Made by a program: the position numbers and the translations under genes. Below, in pieces: positions 17,726 through 25,117 of a stretch of 64,000 nucleotides of DNA. A model generated the notes under the pieces. The model had not been told where the DNA came from, did not search any database, and saw only the letters and a list, made by a program, of their open reading frames with translations. Location of the stretch: assembly GCF_029961145.1 (NCBI RefSeq), contig NZ_JASBRG010000001.1, positions 792,688-856,687 of the forward strand, given 5' to 3'. This DNA comes from Pinibacter soli (lineage in GTDB: Bacteria; Bacteroidota; Bacteroidia; Chitinophagales; Chitinophagaceae). Every line of letters begins with the position of its first letter. The stretch's first letter is position 1.

Positions 17726-19309
17726 TTAATGACATGTTATACCCTTCTGTCCGCTAGAATGTTCATAGTTTACTTGCTTGATATAATTCTGATCAGCGAT
17801 CGGAAGTGCAAGGAATGCGCTTGTCTTTTCTAATCCTCCCCATGCAATTGCCCATGCTTCTCTGTCCGAAAGATAAGGGAATAATTGTTTCATGGCATCT
17901 TTCATCCAACCGATCATGTCATAAAACGAATAGGTTTCATGACCACCTGATACGCCTGGATAATCAAGAGTGAAACTAAATGTCCCATCGTTTTGTGTAT
18001 AGTTACCAAATTCCGAGAAGTCGTGAAACTTCGCGCCCTTTATTTCTGTCAGGTACGCATGTATGACCTCGTGCATAATGGTAGAAGTTACATATTCATA
18101 AGATGAATGTGGTAATGTATTAATATTAAGCCCAATCTTAAAGGTAGCGGCATTAAGTGCCCCGCGAAACGTGCCAGTTCTTGCATCTGTTTGTCCGGCG
18201 ATGGTGCTTTTCAATGTTGAATCTTCAAAAACAACAACGTCGTATTTATCGTCCACACTCCAACGTTCCATTATTCCTCTGAAAACATTTTTACAATCCT
18301 GATCATTTACAAATGCCATCGCATTAACCAAACAAAGATTTTTCAATTCTACTTTCATACTATCAGGTGCATAATCAGTATGATTGCCAAAACCAGCACC
18401 GCTTCCGGTAGGAATACCGCCTCCGATTTTGCTGCATAAGTCCCCCCAATCTTCTAAGCGCCTATCACAACCTATTGTCCTCGTGCCATACACAAACGTG
18501 CAAGTTGAACTTTCATCACATCCTTTCATAGCAACAAAAGGAACTGTTATAGTACCGGCACAAGTGCTACTGATAGGAGATTCGGGCCTGTTTGGTGAAA
18601 GCAAATCTAAATACTCATATTGCCCCATTCTATTTTTGCGCCACGCTTCAAGCAGGTTTCCGTTAAGATCATAGTAGTACTCATACGTTACAGGCTCTTG
18701 CATAACCGTTCCTGGCACGAGTCCTTCACCTGTCTTTTCATATACTGTTGTACTGATCTTTCTCGCAACCTGGTAATTGTCATCCCCACTGTCTTTTAAA
18801 ATCAGAGTAACGTCGATTGGCAAGCTGCCTTTATACCCTGTTAATGTAGTTCTGTCTATTTTGTACGGTACGGCCAGCATTGGCTTGCAGCCGTTAGTTT
18901 TAAGCGTTGGGGCATCCCATATTATCACTGCATCAATTGGTGCGGGTGGTCTGGCTGTTAAAGGCGCGTCCGGCGTTATCGGAGTGGGCGTAATTGGCGT
19001 AGAAGGCGTGCCGGGCCGCTGTATCAAACCTATTGAGTTGGTACTAATTTTCCCTGGTGTTGATGCACTGTTATTAAAGTCTGTAGCCACATTAATATTA
19101 TCAATTTTAACGCTGCTAACTTTTTCCAATAAGTTATTTTTTTTGAGCCAGTCCTGCGCCTTTTGTACAGCTTGTTCCTCCGGGGTTAATTGTTGCTGTA
19201 CTGCGTCTACTGTTGAATGATCTTTGTTGCAAGAGATTGCAACAACTATGGAGGCAACGAATAATACAAGCGTTACCAATTGAAATCTTAATGAATGTTT
19301 TCCTTTCAT
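17726..19309 (-). CDS. secreted lipoprotein with HExxH zincin motif (putative metallopeptidase)
   Basis: 527 residues. The signal peptide ends in a lipobox with Cys at residue 27 (VAISCNKD), so it is a predicted lipoprotein. Residues about 75-115 are a Pro/Thr linker (TPSTPITPTPITPDAP). About 120-300 is a Cys-containing domain of unknown type (seven Cys, including CAGT, CDESSTC and GCDRR). HEVIHA at 413-418, preceded by a hydrophobic strand and followed by HDFSEF at 429, fits the SprT-like/gluzincin arrangement with a third ligand downstream. The C-terminal end (EAWAIAWGGL) is helical. First gene of a cluster with three secreted paralogs. A palindrome in the leader may control it. Protease activity is inferred from the motif alone; target unknown. 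Confidence 0.8.
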   Translation of the reverse strand: MKGKHSLRFQLVTLVLFVASIVVAISCNKDHSTVDAVQQQLTPEEQAVQKAQDWLKKNNLLEKVSSVKIDNINVATDFNNSASTPGKISTNSIGLIQRPGTPSTPITPTPITPDAPLTARPPAPIDAVIIWDAPTLKTNGCKPMLAVPYKIDRTTLTGYKGSLPIDVTLILKDSGDDNYQVARKISTTVYEKTGEGLVPGTVMQEPVTYEYYYDLNGNLLEAWRKNRMGQYEYLDLLSPNRPESPISSTCAGTITVPFVAMKGCDESSTCTFVYGTRTIGCDRRLEDWGDLCSKIGGGIPTGSGAGFGNHTDYAPDSMKVELKNLCLVNAMAFVNDQDCKNVFRGIMERWSVDDKYDVVVFEDSTLKSTIAGQTDARTGTFRGALNAATFKIGLNINTLPHSSYEYVTSTIMHEVIHAYLTEIKGAKFHDFSEFGNYTQNDGTFSFTLDYPGVSGGHETYSFYDMIGWMKDAMKQLFPYLSDREAWAIAWGGLEKTSAFLALPIADQNYIKQVNYEHSSGQKGITCH

Positions 19310-19337
19310 TTTAATACGGTTTTTTAGTGTGTAAATT

Positions 19338-19372
19338 GTAATGCTGGTCAGGTCCGAGTAATAGCATTACTC
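19338..19372. promoter_or_regulatory. overlapping palindromes upstream of the HExxH lipoprotein gene
   Basis: GAGTAAT-AGC-ATTACTC (19356-19372) is a perfect 7-bp palindrome. Its right half (AGCATTAC, 19363-19370) can instead pair with GTAATGCT (19338-19345). It lies 29-63 bp before the start at 19309. It could be a repressor site or mutually exclusive RNA hairpins. Confidence 0.4.
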
Positions 19373-19674
19373 AGCTAGTCACTTGTTGCTAAATCATTAA
19401 AAAATGGAGCGTTACTAACGAAAGGAGAACTGCGCAGTTAATATTTGGTTAGATTGAAGATAAACTTAATGTCACTGTTTCGCTTATACGAAATGACATA
19501 TTTATTGCAAGAAAGGCCAAGTTGCTCTTTCACATTCTCAATTGCATTTACTTTGACTTTCAATTAAGTTTTTATTGAATTACAACAGCCATGTCTATGG
19601 CCATTTTTCATTTTAAGGTCTCTGATTTTCCTTCTTATTTACACACACGATTTTCTTTATCCAGTTTTGCATAT

Positions 19675-19704
19675 AAATAAAAATCCCCGGATTACACCGG
19701 GGAT
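19675..19704 (-). terminator. Rho-independent terminator
   Basis: Perfect 8-bp stem ATCCCCGG/CCGGGGAT (19683-19690 with 19697-19704), 6-nt loop, T-rich tract following on the minus strand. It would end a minus-strand transcript from the 20219-20460 area. Confidence 0.8.
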
Positions 19705-19865
19705 CTGCGATTCACACCTCATAGAAATGAAATGGCTCTATTGCTTCGCCTCCCTTAAGGGAAAATGCTTAAAAATATTTCTACCAGGAGTCAAATGTAA
19801 TTCCGTTGAACCTTTTGCGCTTCTAAGAAAGGATTTATTAATATCATGAAATGACAAAAACAAAT

Positions 19866-19947
19866 AAAGTGTTTCAGAAAAACTGTTGCTGCATTGCCAA
19901 AGTTTATGCTTTTGGAAATGAGTTTACAGTTTTAACTGAAACACTTT
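19866..19947. repeat. long inverted repeat
   Basis: AAAGTGTTTCAG (19866-19877) is the exact complement of CTGAAACACTTT (19936-19947), and AAACTGT/ACAGTTT continues the stem inside. The 39-nt apical loop makes an 82-nt hairpin. No gene lies inside. Confidence 0.65.
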
Positions 19948-20218
19948 TTAGATGTTTGTAAACACAATAAAATTGGGAAATCTGTTGCGCGGATGCGCGG
20001 TGTAAGTAAAGCGAGTGGCCGGTTGCGATCATGTATGGAAAGATCAAGCTTGATTTGCTTTGTTATCTTTTAATGAACCAGCTCAGTATTTTTAAGAACC
20101 ATTTTTTGCGGCTGCTTTTTCGCCGCTTGTTTGTATCAGTTTTCTCTTGGAGAAACTGATACACTTTCTTCAACGGATCGGATAAAAATCGCAACGTTTT
20201 ATTGTTGCCTCGCTCTGC

Positions 20219-20377
20219 TTATCTTACAGGCACTTGTGTTTGCAACGCAGCAAAATACTCTTTCAAAGTGATTTTACCGTTCATAAGTTCCATGTACAGA
20301 ATGTCTGGATCAACTTGTGTAGTTTTCAAAGTAGCTACCAGTTCTTTGTCGAATAATAATTCTTTAATAAATGACAT
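20219..20377 (-). CDS. putative 52-residue peptide
   Basis: ORF from an ATG at 20377 (an upstream TTG at 20404 is possible, giving 61 residues). Sequence MSFIKELLFDKELVATLK starts an amphipathic helix, followed by a second helix (DILYMELMNGKITLKEYFAAL). No signal peptide, no Cys. It reads like a true small helical protein rather than noise. A tRNA-like fold directly overlaps its 5' region. The leader-like helix recalls RiPP precursor leaders, but no modification enzyme is nearby, so no such claim is made. Confidence 0.45.
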   Translation of the reverse strand: MSFIKELLFDKELVATLKTTQVDPDILYMELMNGKITLKEYFAALQTQVPVR

Positions 20378-20397
20378 AATATTTAAATTTTGTTCAG

Positions 20398-20460
20398 TAC
20401 TCAATACAGGAATCGAACCTATATATGAATGTTACTTCATCGTCCCCAGGACCAAAGAGT
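20398..20460 (-). ncRNA. compact tRNA-like fold (degenerate tRNA or tRNA mimic)
   Basis: On the minus strand the sequence holds a full T-arm: stem ATAGG/CCTGT around the invariant-like loop TTCGATT. Upstream lie GTCC-TGG-GGAC (D-arm-like), ATGAA-GTAACA-TTCAT (anticodon-arm-like) and ACTC, which pairs with the terminal GAGT. The whole is only 62-63 nt. The D-loop is 3 nt and the anticodon loop 6 nt, and the acceptor stem has two mismatches, so it cannot be an ordinary elongator tRNA. It may be a decayed tRNA, an attachment-site remnant, a mimic, or chance. Confidence 0.35.
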
Positions 20461-20979
20461 TAAATATGCAATTTGAAAATCGTTAAGTTAATTTGCAGGC
20501 TGCAAGTCGCTGAATATTCGCGTAAGACAATCATCTAAAGAAATTCGCAAGCTTTTTAAGAGTTTTAAAAAAGGGGCCGGCTGTAGAAACAGCAGCCCTC
20601 TAACGATTGCTTGCCATATGAAAAAATCTTCAAAAATCTCTTTAATGCGGTGAAGTCATTTTCAGTACTTCTCCTTTTTATCAAACCCTCTTTTTCTTTC
20701 TCTTCGTTTTCCGTTCGCTTTGTTTGATGATGTAAAAGTAGTGTGAGGAAAGTCGTGTTTAAAACCAAGTTTATTACTCTTTCATGACGCCAAATCTGGT
20801 AGATAATTTTTAGAACCCTTTACAGACGGGCGTTTTAACAAAAAAAACGCATGAAGCCCAACGGAATTTTTCGGCAGTTTTTAGTTGACTATTGTTAGTT
20901 TTTTAGCCTTTTAATACAAATTTTCGCCCCTTTTTACAACAATCAATAACTGCAACGATCACTTATTGGCCTGCGCCGT
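20461..20979. other. intergenic region with a possible short minus-strand transcript
   Basis: No convincing gene. A candidate promoter TTTG-N17-TAAACTTG on the minus strand (about 20764-20793, one mismatch in the -7 box) and a good terminator at 20565-20598 would bound a ~190-nt RNA. It has AAGGAG near 20670 and only very short or start-less ORFs. It also shares the 9-mer AGTACTGAA with the leader at 20393-20401. Confidence 0.35.
20565..20598 (-). terminator. Rho-independent terminator
   Basis: On the minus strand GGGC-T-GCTG, a 6-nt loop, CAGC-CG-GCCC, then a run of T. The stem is 8 bp with a small internal loop. Confidence 0.75.
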
Positions 20980-21153
20980 CTATTGATTTGCGTTTACGAG
21001 CAGTTGTCTGAATGGATCAGGCGTAAAGCCGATTGTTTTTTGAATAGCGCAGATAATGTGCAACACTGCTGTGGCCAATTTAAAGGCAATTCCACTTAAA
21101 GCTAATTCGTTGCACACGAGCAATTCTTTTACCTCTTCTATTTTTTTCAGCAT
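20980..21153 (-). CDS. doubtful small hypothetical ORF (57 residues)
   Basis: Residue pattern from MLKKIEEVKELL onward is helical and protein-like (VKELLVCNELALSGIAFKL, AVLHIICAIQKTIGF). The open frame continues upstream to 21354, but those codons are made from the REP-like element at 21203-21389 and begin with TTG, so they are not trusted. It may be the tail of a gene broken by that element. No family recognised. Confidence 0.3.
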   Translation of the reverse strand: MLKKIEEVKELLVCNELALSGIAFKLATAVLHIICAIQKTIGFTPDPFRQLLVNANQ

Positions 21154-21202
21154 AAAGTATTGCTCAATGGTTGTATCCCGATGGCCTTCAACTATGAAAG
21201 TC

Positions 21203-21389
21203 GCATCGTCATTGCGAGGCCTGAGGAGAAAGAATGTCTGCATTAAACAACCAAAGTCAGTGCAGTAGCGAGCGGCCGAAGCAATCTCTGGCAACGACTC
21301 ATACGAGATTGCTTCGGCCACTCGCTGCTGTTCGATATTAATTATGTAAGGCAACCAGCCTTTCTCCGCAGGCCTCGCAATGACGATGC
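21203..21389. repeat. REP/MITE-like palindromic element
   Basis: Outer arms: a 20-bp perfect inverted repeat (21203-21222 with 21370-21389) containing CGTCATTGCGAGG. Next GGAGAAAG/CTTTCTCC (21225-21232 with 21360-21367). Inner arms: 26 bp with two mismatches (21263-21288 with 21305-21330) containing CGAAGCAATCTC, around a 16-nt loop. This word pair (cattgcgagg ... cgaagcaatc) is typical of dispersed intergenic repeats known from many bacterial genomes. Confidence 0.85.
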
Positions 21390-21475
21390 AGCCTTGTCTA
21401 ATCTAACGAAACAAGAGAATTATTGAAGGCTTAAATAAGAAAAGAATATTACACTCAACCCACTCAGTTCTTTAA

Positions 21476-23515
21476 TTACTTCTTCATTCCTTCTAATTGC
21501 TTTTGCATATTAAACATTTCATCACGCAATCTTGCAGCTTCCATGAAGTCGAGATCGCGGGCAGCTTTTTCCATTTCCTTTTTAATTTTTGCAATGGCTT
21601 TTTCCATTTGCGGAATGGTTTTGTATTGCTCCTGTTCTTCCGCAGCAACCGGCACCAGATCCTGGTCCCTCTGAATAGCATAAGGATCCATTGGATCATA
21701 GCCTTTAATGTCGAGCACCGACGTTTGTGCAAACACTTGTTCTTTGCTCTTTATAACTGTTCGTGGTGTAATGCCATGTTCAATATTATAGGCAATTTGT
21801 TTTTCACGTCTGCGAGTCGTTTCATCAATGGTGCGCTGCATACTGTCAGTCATCTTATCTGCATAAAAGATTACAAGGCCATCGACGTTTCTCGCAGCGC
21901 GACCTGCCGTTTGCGTGAGCGACTTTTCATTACGCAGGAACCCTTCTTTGTCTGCATCTAAAATTGCTACCAGTGACACCTCCGGCAAATCAAGGCCTTC
22001 TCTCAACAAGTTTACACCTACCAACACATCAATTTCACCGAGCCTCAACTGTCGCAATATTTCAACACGCTCCAGCGTATCCACTTCGCTGTGTATGTAT
22101 TTCGATTTAATGTTAATGCGATGCAGATATTTATCCATTTCCTCTGCCATGCGTTTAGTAAGCGTTGTTACCAACACGCGATCGCCTTTTGTAACGCGCT
22201 TATCAATTTCATCGAGCAAGTCATCAATTTGGTTCACGCTTGGCCTTATTTCAATGGGAGGATCAAGCAAACCCGTAGGCCTTACTACCTGCTCCACCAC
22301 TATACCGCCCGTTTGCTCCAACTCAAAATCGCCGGGTGTAGCGGAAACAAATACGGTTTGATTCAACATGTTTTCGAACTCATAGAAATTCAATGGCCTG
22401 TTGTCCAATGCTGATGGTAAGCGGAAACCATAATCCACCAACACCAGCTTTCTGCTTCTGTCGCCACCATACATACCGCTGATTTGTGGAACGGTTTGGT
22501 GACTCTCATCTATCACACACAAAAAGTCGTTCGGAAAATAGTCGAGCAAACAGAAAGGTCTTGTTCCCGGCTGGCGCCTGTCGAAAAATCTTGAATAGTT
22601 TTCTACACCATTACAATAACCAAGTTCACGCATCATTTCCACGTCATAATTTACACGCTCACTTAATCGCTGCGCCTCAATGAATTTTCCCACGCCTTTG
22701 AAATATTCAACCTGTGCGTTGCTCTCATCTTGTATTTCATAGATGATCTGCTGCATCATGTCTTTCGGAGCGATGTATAAATTGGCAGGAAAGATCGCTG
22801 CGTTGTCAATTTTCGCAATACGCTTGCTGGTGTTTACATCAATGCTTTCTATTTCTTCGATATCATCGCCAAAGAAAGTGATGCGATAACCATAATCCAC
22901 ATAGGGAAGATTGATGTCGATGGTATCACCTTTTACACGAAAACTTCCGCGGCCAAATTCTCCCTGGCTGCGCACATACAACGAGTTTACAAGAGAGTGA
23001 AGGAATCCCTGCCGCGAAATGGTTTGGCCCTTATGTAATCTTACAATACCGTTTTCAAATTCGGTTGGATTACCGATACCATAAATACAACTGACAGAAG
23101 CAACAACGATGATATCGCGTCTTCCGCTAAGCAGCTCTGCAGTGGCTTGTAACCTAAGCTTGTCAAGCTCTTCATTTATGGAAAGGTCTTTTTCTATGTA
23201 GGTATCACTCACTGGCATATACGCTTCCGGCTGATAGTAATCATAGTAGGAAACGAAATACCCTACGGCGTTGTCCGGAAAGAATTGCTTGAACTCCCCG
23301 TACAATTGCGCCACGAGTGTTTTATTATGAGTCAGAACGAGCGTTGGCTTTTGCACATTTTGAATAACGTTGGCCATGGTAAATGTCTTACCGGAACCTG
23401 TTACCCCAAGTAGTGTCTGGTATTTTTCACCATCTAACAATCCTTGCGTGAGTTGTGCAATAGCACCCGGTTGGTCGCCTGATGGCTGATATGGTGCATG
23501 AAGTTTGAATGGCAT
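21476..23515 (-). CDS. uvrB: excinuclease ABC subunit B
   Basis: 679 residues, full length. It is the damage-verifying helicase of nucleotide excision repair: loaded by UvrA, it clamps the damaged strand and recruits UvrC. Seen in order: YQPSGDQPGAI and Walker A GVTGSGKT (37-44); the beta-hairpin SYYDYYQPEAY (about 90-100) that inserts between strands; DESH (Walker B-like, about 338); the helicase C-terminal motif with QTAGRAARN (about 540); and the C-terminal UVR domain (about 635-675; EKAARDLDFMEAARLRDEM) that contacts UvrC. It stands alone with no uvrA or uvrC nearby, as often in Bacteroidota. Confidence 0.98.
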   Translation of the reverse strand: MPFKLHAPYQPSGDQPGAIAQLTQGLLDGEKYQTLLGVTGSGKTFTMANVIQNVQKPTLVLTHNKTLVAQLYGEFKQFFPDNAVGYFVSYYDYYQPEAYMPVSDTYIEKDLSINEELDKLRLQATAELLSGRRDIIVVASVSCIYGIGNPTEFENGIVRLHKGQTISRQGFLHSLVNSLYVRSQGEFGRGSFRVKGDTIDINLPYVDYGYRITFFGDDIEEIESIDVNTSKRIAKIDNAAIFPANLYIAPKDMMQQIIYEIQDESNAQVEYFKGVGKFIEAQRLSERVNYDVEMMRELGYCNGVENYSRFFDRRQPGTRPFCLLDYFPNDFLCVIDESHQTVPQISGMYGGDRSRKLVLVDYGFRLPSALDNRPLNFYEFENMLNQTVFVSATPGDFELEQTGGIVVEQVVRPTGLLDPPIEIRPSVNQIDDLLDEIDKRVTKGDRVLVTTLTKRMAEEMDKYLHRINIKSKYIHSEVDTLERVEILRQLRLGEIDVLVGVNLLREGLDLPEVSLVAILDADKEGFLRNEKSLTQTAGRAARNVDGLVIFYADKMTDSMQRTIDETTRRREKQIAYNIEHGITPRTVIKSKEQVFAQTSVLDIKGYDPMDPYAIQRDQDLVPVAAEEQEQYKTIPQMEKAIAKIKKEMEKAARDLDFMEAARLRDEMFNMQKQLEGMKK

Positions 23516-23560
23516 CTTACGAAGTTAAGGAAAAGTCCTAGGTGGCAGGAGCCACAAGGC

Positions 23561-23708
23561 AATTTGAAAATTTGAGGATTTGAAAATTCTTTTTGTGAAG
23601 CTTTTCGATTTTCAGATTAGCTATCCCAAATTCCGGGAAGCAAATACTAAATTCAAAATGATGCGCCTAAAGCATTTTCAAATTTTCAAATCCTCAAATT
23701 TTCAAATT
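23561..23708. repeat. hyphenated inverted repeat, 8-nt period (AATTTGAA units)
   Basis: Left arm 23561-23589 has three in-phase AATTTGAA-type units. Right arm 23675-23708 has four complementary TTTTCAAA-type units and touches the mgsA stop codon. The order of the variant unit (GATTTGAG against TCCTCAAA) is kept, so the arms pair in full. Confidence 0.88.
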
Positions 23709-24162
23709 AATGCCCTATCACACGCTTAATATAGCTTGAGAAGTCTACGATTATGCAATCATAATCTTCATTCATTAAATGTGAGGCCATTAAAAAATCC
23801 GCAGTTGACCTTGTAGTGGCGATAGGAATGTTCCATACACTTGCCAGGCGCAAAAGAGCTTTGATATCCGGGTCGTGTGGTTGGGCTTCCATTGGATCCC
23901 AAAAGAATATCAGCATGTCCAGGCTGCCTTCAGCGATAGCGGCACCAATCTGCTGATCGCCGCCGAGAGGACCGCTTAAAAATTTATTTACAGATTGATC
24001 CAAAGCATTCTCAATCATGGTACCCGTGGTTCCTGTACCGTATAATCTATGTTTTGCAAGCGTGGTCTTGTTATGCAAGGCCCATTCGATTAATTCCTGT
24101 TTCTTGTTGTCATGAGCAACCAATGCTATCCTTTTGCGGGCTCCAAGTGTTCTAGTAGGCAT
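23707..24162 (-). CDS. mgsA: methylglyoxal synthase
   Basis: 151 residues from the ATG at 24162. Seven more upstream codons (to 24183) are open, but MPTRTLGARKRIALVAHD fits the family start better. It converts dihydroxyacetone phosphate to methylglyoxal and phosphate (EC 4.2.3.3), a bypass of lower glycolysis under phosphate stress. Seen: VAHD near the N-terminus, the phosphate-binding LYGTGTTG, the catalytic-Asp motif SGPLGGDQQIG (D69), the FFWDPMEAQPHDPD motif, and PIATTRSTADFL at the end. All conserved residues are present. It overlaps the inverted repeat at its 3' end and is separately transcribed from uvrB, which lies downstream. Confidence 0.96.
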   Translation of the reverse strand: MPTRTLGARKRIALVAHDNKKQELIEWALHNKTTLAKHRLYGTGTTGTMIENALDQSVNKFLSGPLGGDQQIGAAIAEGSLDMLIFFWDPMEAQPHDPDIKALLRLASVWNIPIATTRSTADFLMASHLMNEDYDCIIVDFSSYIKRVIGH

Positions 24163-24265
24163 ATATATATATCGTTTATACAATTAAGTTAAAAATCTAC
24201 CGTTTCATCTTATGTTGTTACTTGTCGGCACGGTGTTTGTTAACATGTTATTCACAACCCATTAA

Positions 24266-24886
24266 ATGAAATTCTTACTACCCTTTCTTATAGCAGCATT
24301 CTGTGCGGTTAACGGATATGCTCAGACTGCGCCATTGCCGGTACAGCCATCAGACTCTGTAACGAATAACCCCGAACTGATCTTATCTGCACCTCTTCTG
24401 AAAGAGAACAATACCGTTATTTTACAATGGCAGCCACAACTCAACGGCAAAGAAACAAGTTTTTATACAATTGAAAGAAGCAGCAATGGTTTAACATTCG
24501 AAACGCTTGCGATAACAAGATCTGTTGCTAAGCAAGATTATTATGAGTTCGTTGACGAATCGCCATTGACAGGAAGCAATTATTATAGAATAAAATATAC
24601 AATTGCTGACTCTGCACGTTACTCTTCGATCCAATCTATAAATGTAAAAGGAAGCTTCTCTTGTAAATTCTACCCGAATCCTGTCGACAACCTTTTAATC
24701 GTAAAATCCGACAAAAATGTTATGCTGTACATAGCAGACATGAATAGTAAGATTCGCATTTCTAAATCGATTGCACAAGGAATTCAGTTCGTCGACGTAT
24801 CAAATCTTGAAAAAGGTTACTACATTCTTACATTGATACAAAAGGATGATAATAAATGGATTACGGACAAATTAATCAAAAATTAA
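24266..24886 (+). CDS. secreted protein with T9SS type A sorting domain
   Basis: 206 residues; signal peptide about 1-19 (VNGYAQ). Residues about 40-125 form a fibronectin III-like beta-sandwich (NNTVILQWQPQ ... SNYYRIKYTIADSA). The C-terminal ~75 residues (CKFYPNPVDNLLIVKSDKN ... KGYYILTLI ... KLIKN) are a type A T9SS sorting signal, so the protein is exported across the outer membrane and probably anchored after tail cleavage. There is no catalytic domain, so it is likely a small surface or structural protein. It is transcribed away from mgsA and has its own terminator. Confidence 0.88.
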   Translation: MKFLLPFLIAAFCAVNGYAQTAPLPVQPSDSVTNNPELILSAPLLKENNTVILQWQPQLNGKETSFYTIERSSNGLTFETLAITRSVAKQDYYEFVDESPLTGSNYYRIKYTIADSARYSSIQSINVKGSFSCKFYPNPVDNLLIVKSDKNVMLYIADMNSKIRISKSIAQGIQFVDVSNLEKGYYILTLIQKDDNKWITDKLIKN

Positions 24887-24995
24887 GTCAAGTTTTTTAT
24901 AGTATTTTTACTAATACCGCTTTGTGGTATTGTGTATGTAATTAATAAAGCATATTATTGCATTGGTTTTTCATAGGATATTGGATTTTAAAAAC

Positions 24996-25026
24996 GGGGT
25001 TGAATGTCTATTCTGACCCCTTTTTT
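24996..25026 (+). terminator. Rho-independent terminator
   Basis: GGGGTT (24996-25001) pairs with GACCCC (25015-25020), 13-nt loop, then T6. Ends the transcript of the gene stopping at 24886. Confidence 0.85.
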
Positions 25027-25117
25027 GTTTTTATAACTTTCCATGGTTTAAAAAATACTCGCTCCTACTTCAAATCCACTTCATCTTACTATTTTTATCG
25101 CCACTATTTATAAGTCT

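Larger units (their letters stand above)
19310..20218. other. 900-bp gene-poor region with several hairpins
   Basis: No convincing ORF on either strand. It contains overlapping palindromes at 19338-19372, a minus-strand terminator (19683-19704), a long inverted repeat at 19866-19947, a 12-nt palindrome ATCAAGCTTGAT (20042-20053), a GCGGC/GCCGC hairpin (about 20107-20126) and a perfect 10-bp stem (GTATCAGTTT with AAACTGATAC, about 20133-20162). The density of structure suggests an untranslated RNA or decayed mobile DNA. Confidence 0.5.

Noticed and set aside
20980..21354. 124-codon minus-strand ORF taken at full length
   Set aside because: Starts with TTG inside the REP-like element, and its first ~65 codons are repeat-derived; only the last 57 residues were kept, at low confidence.
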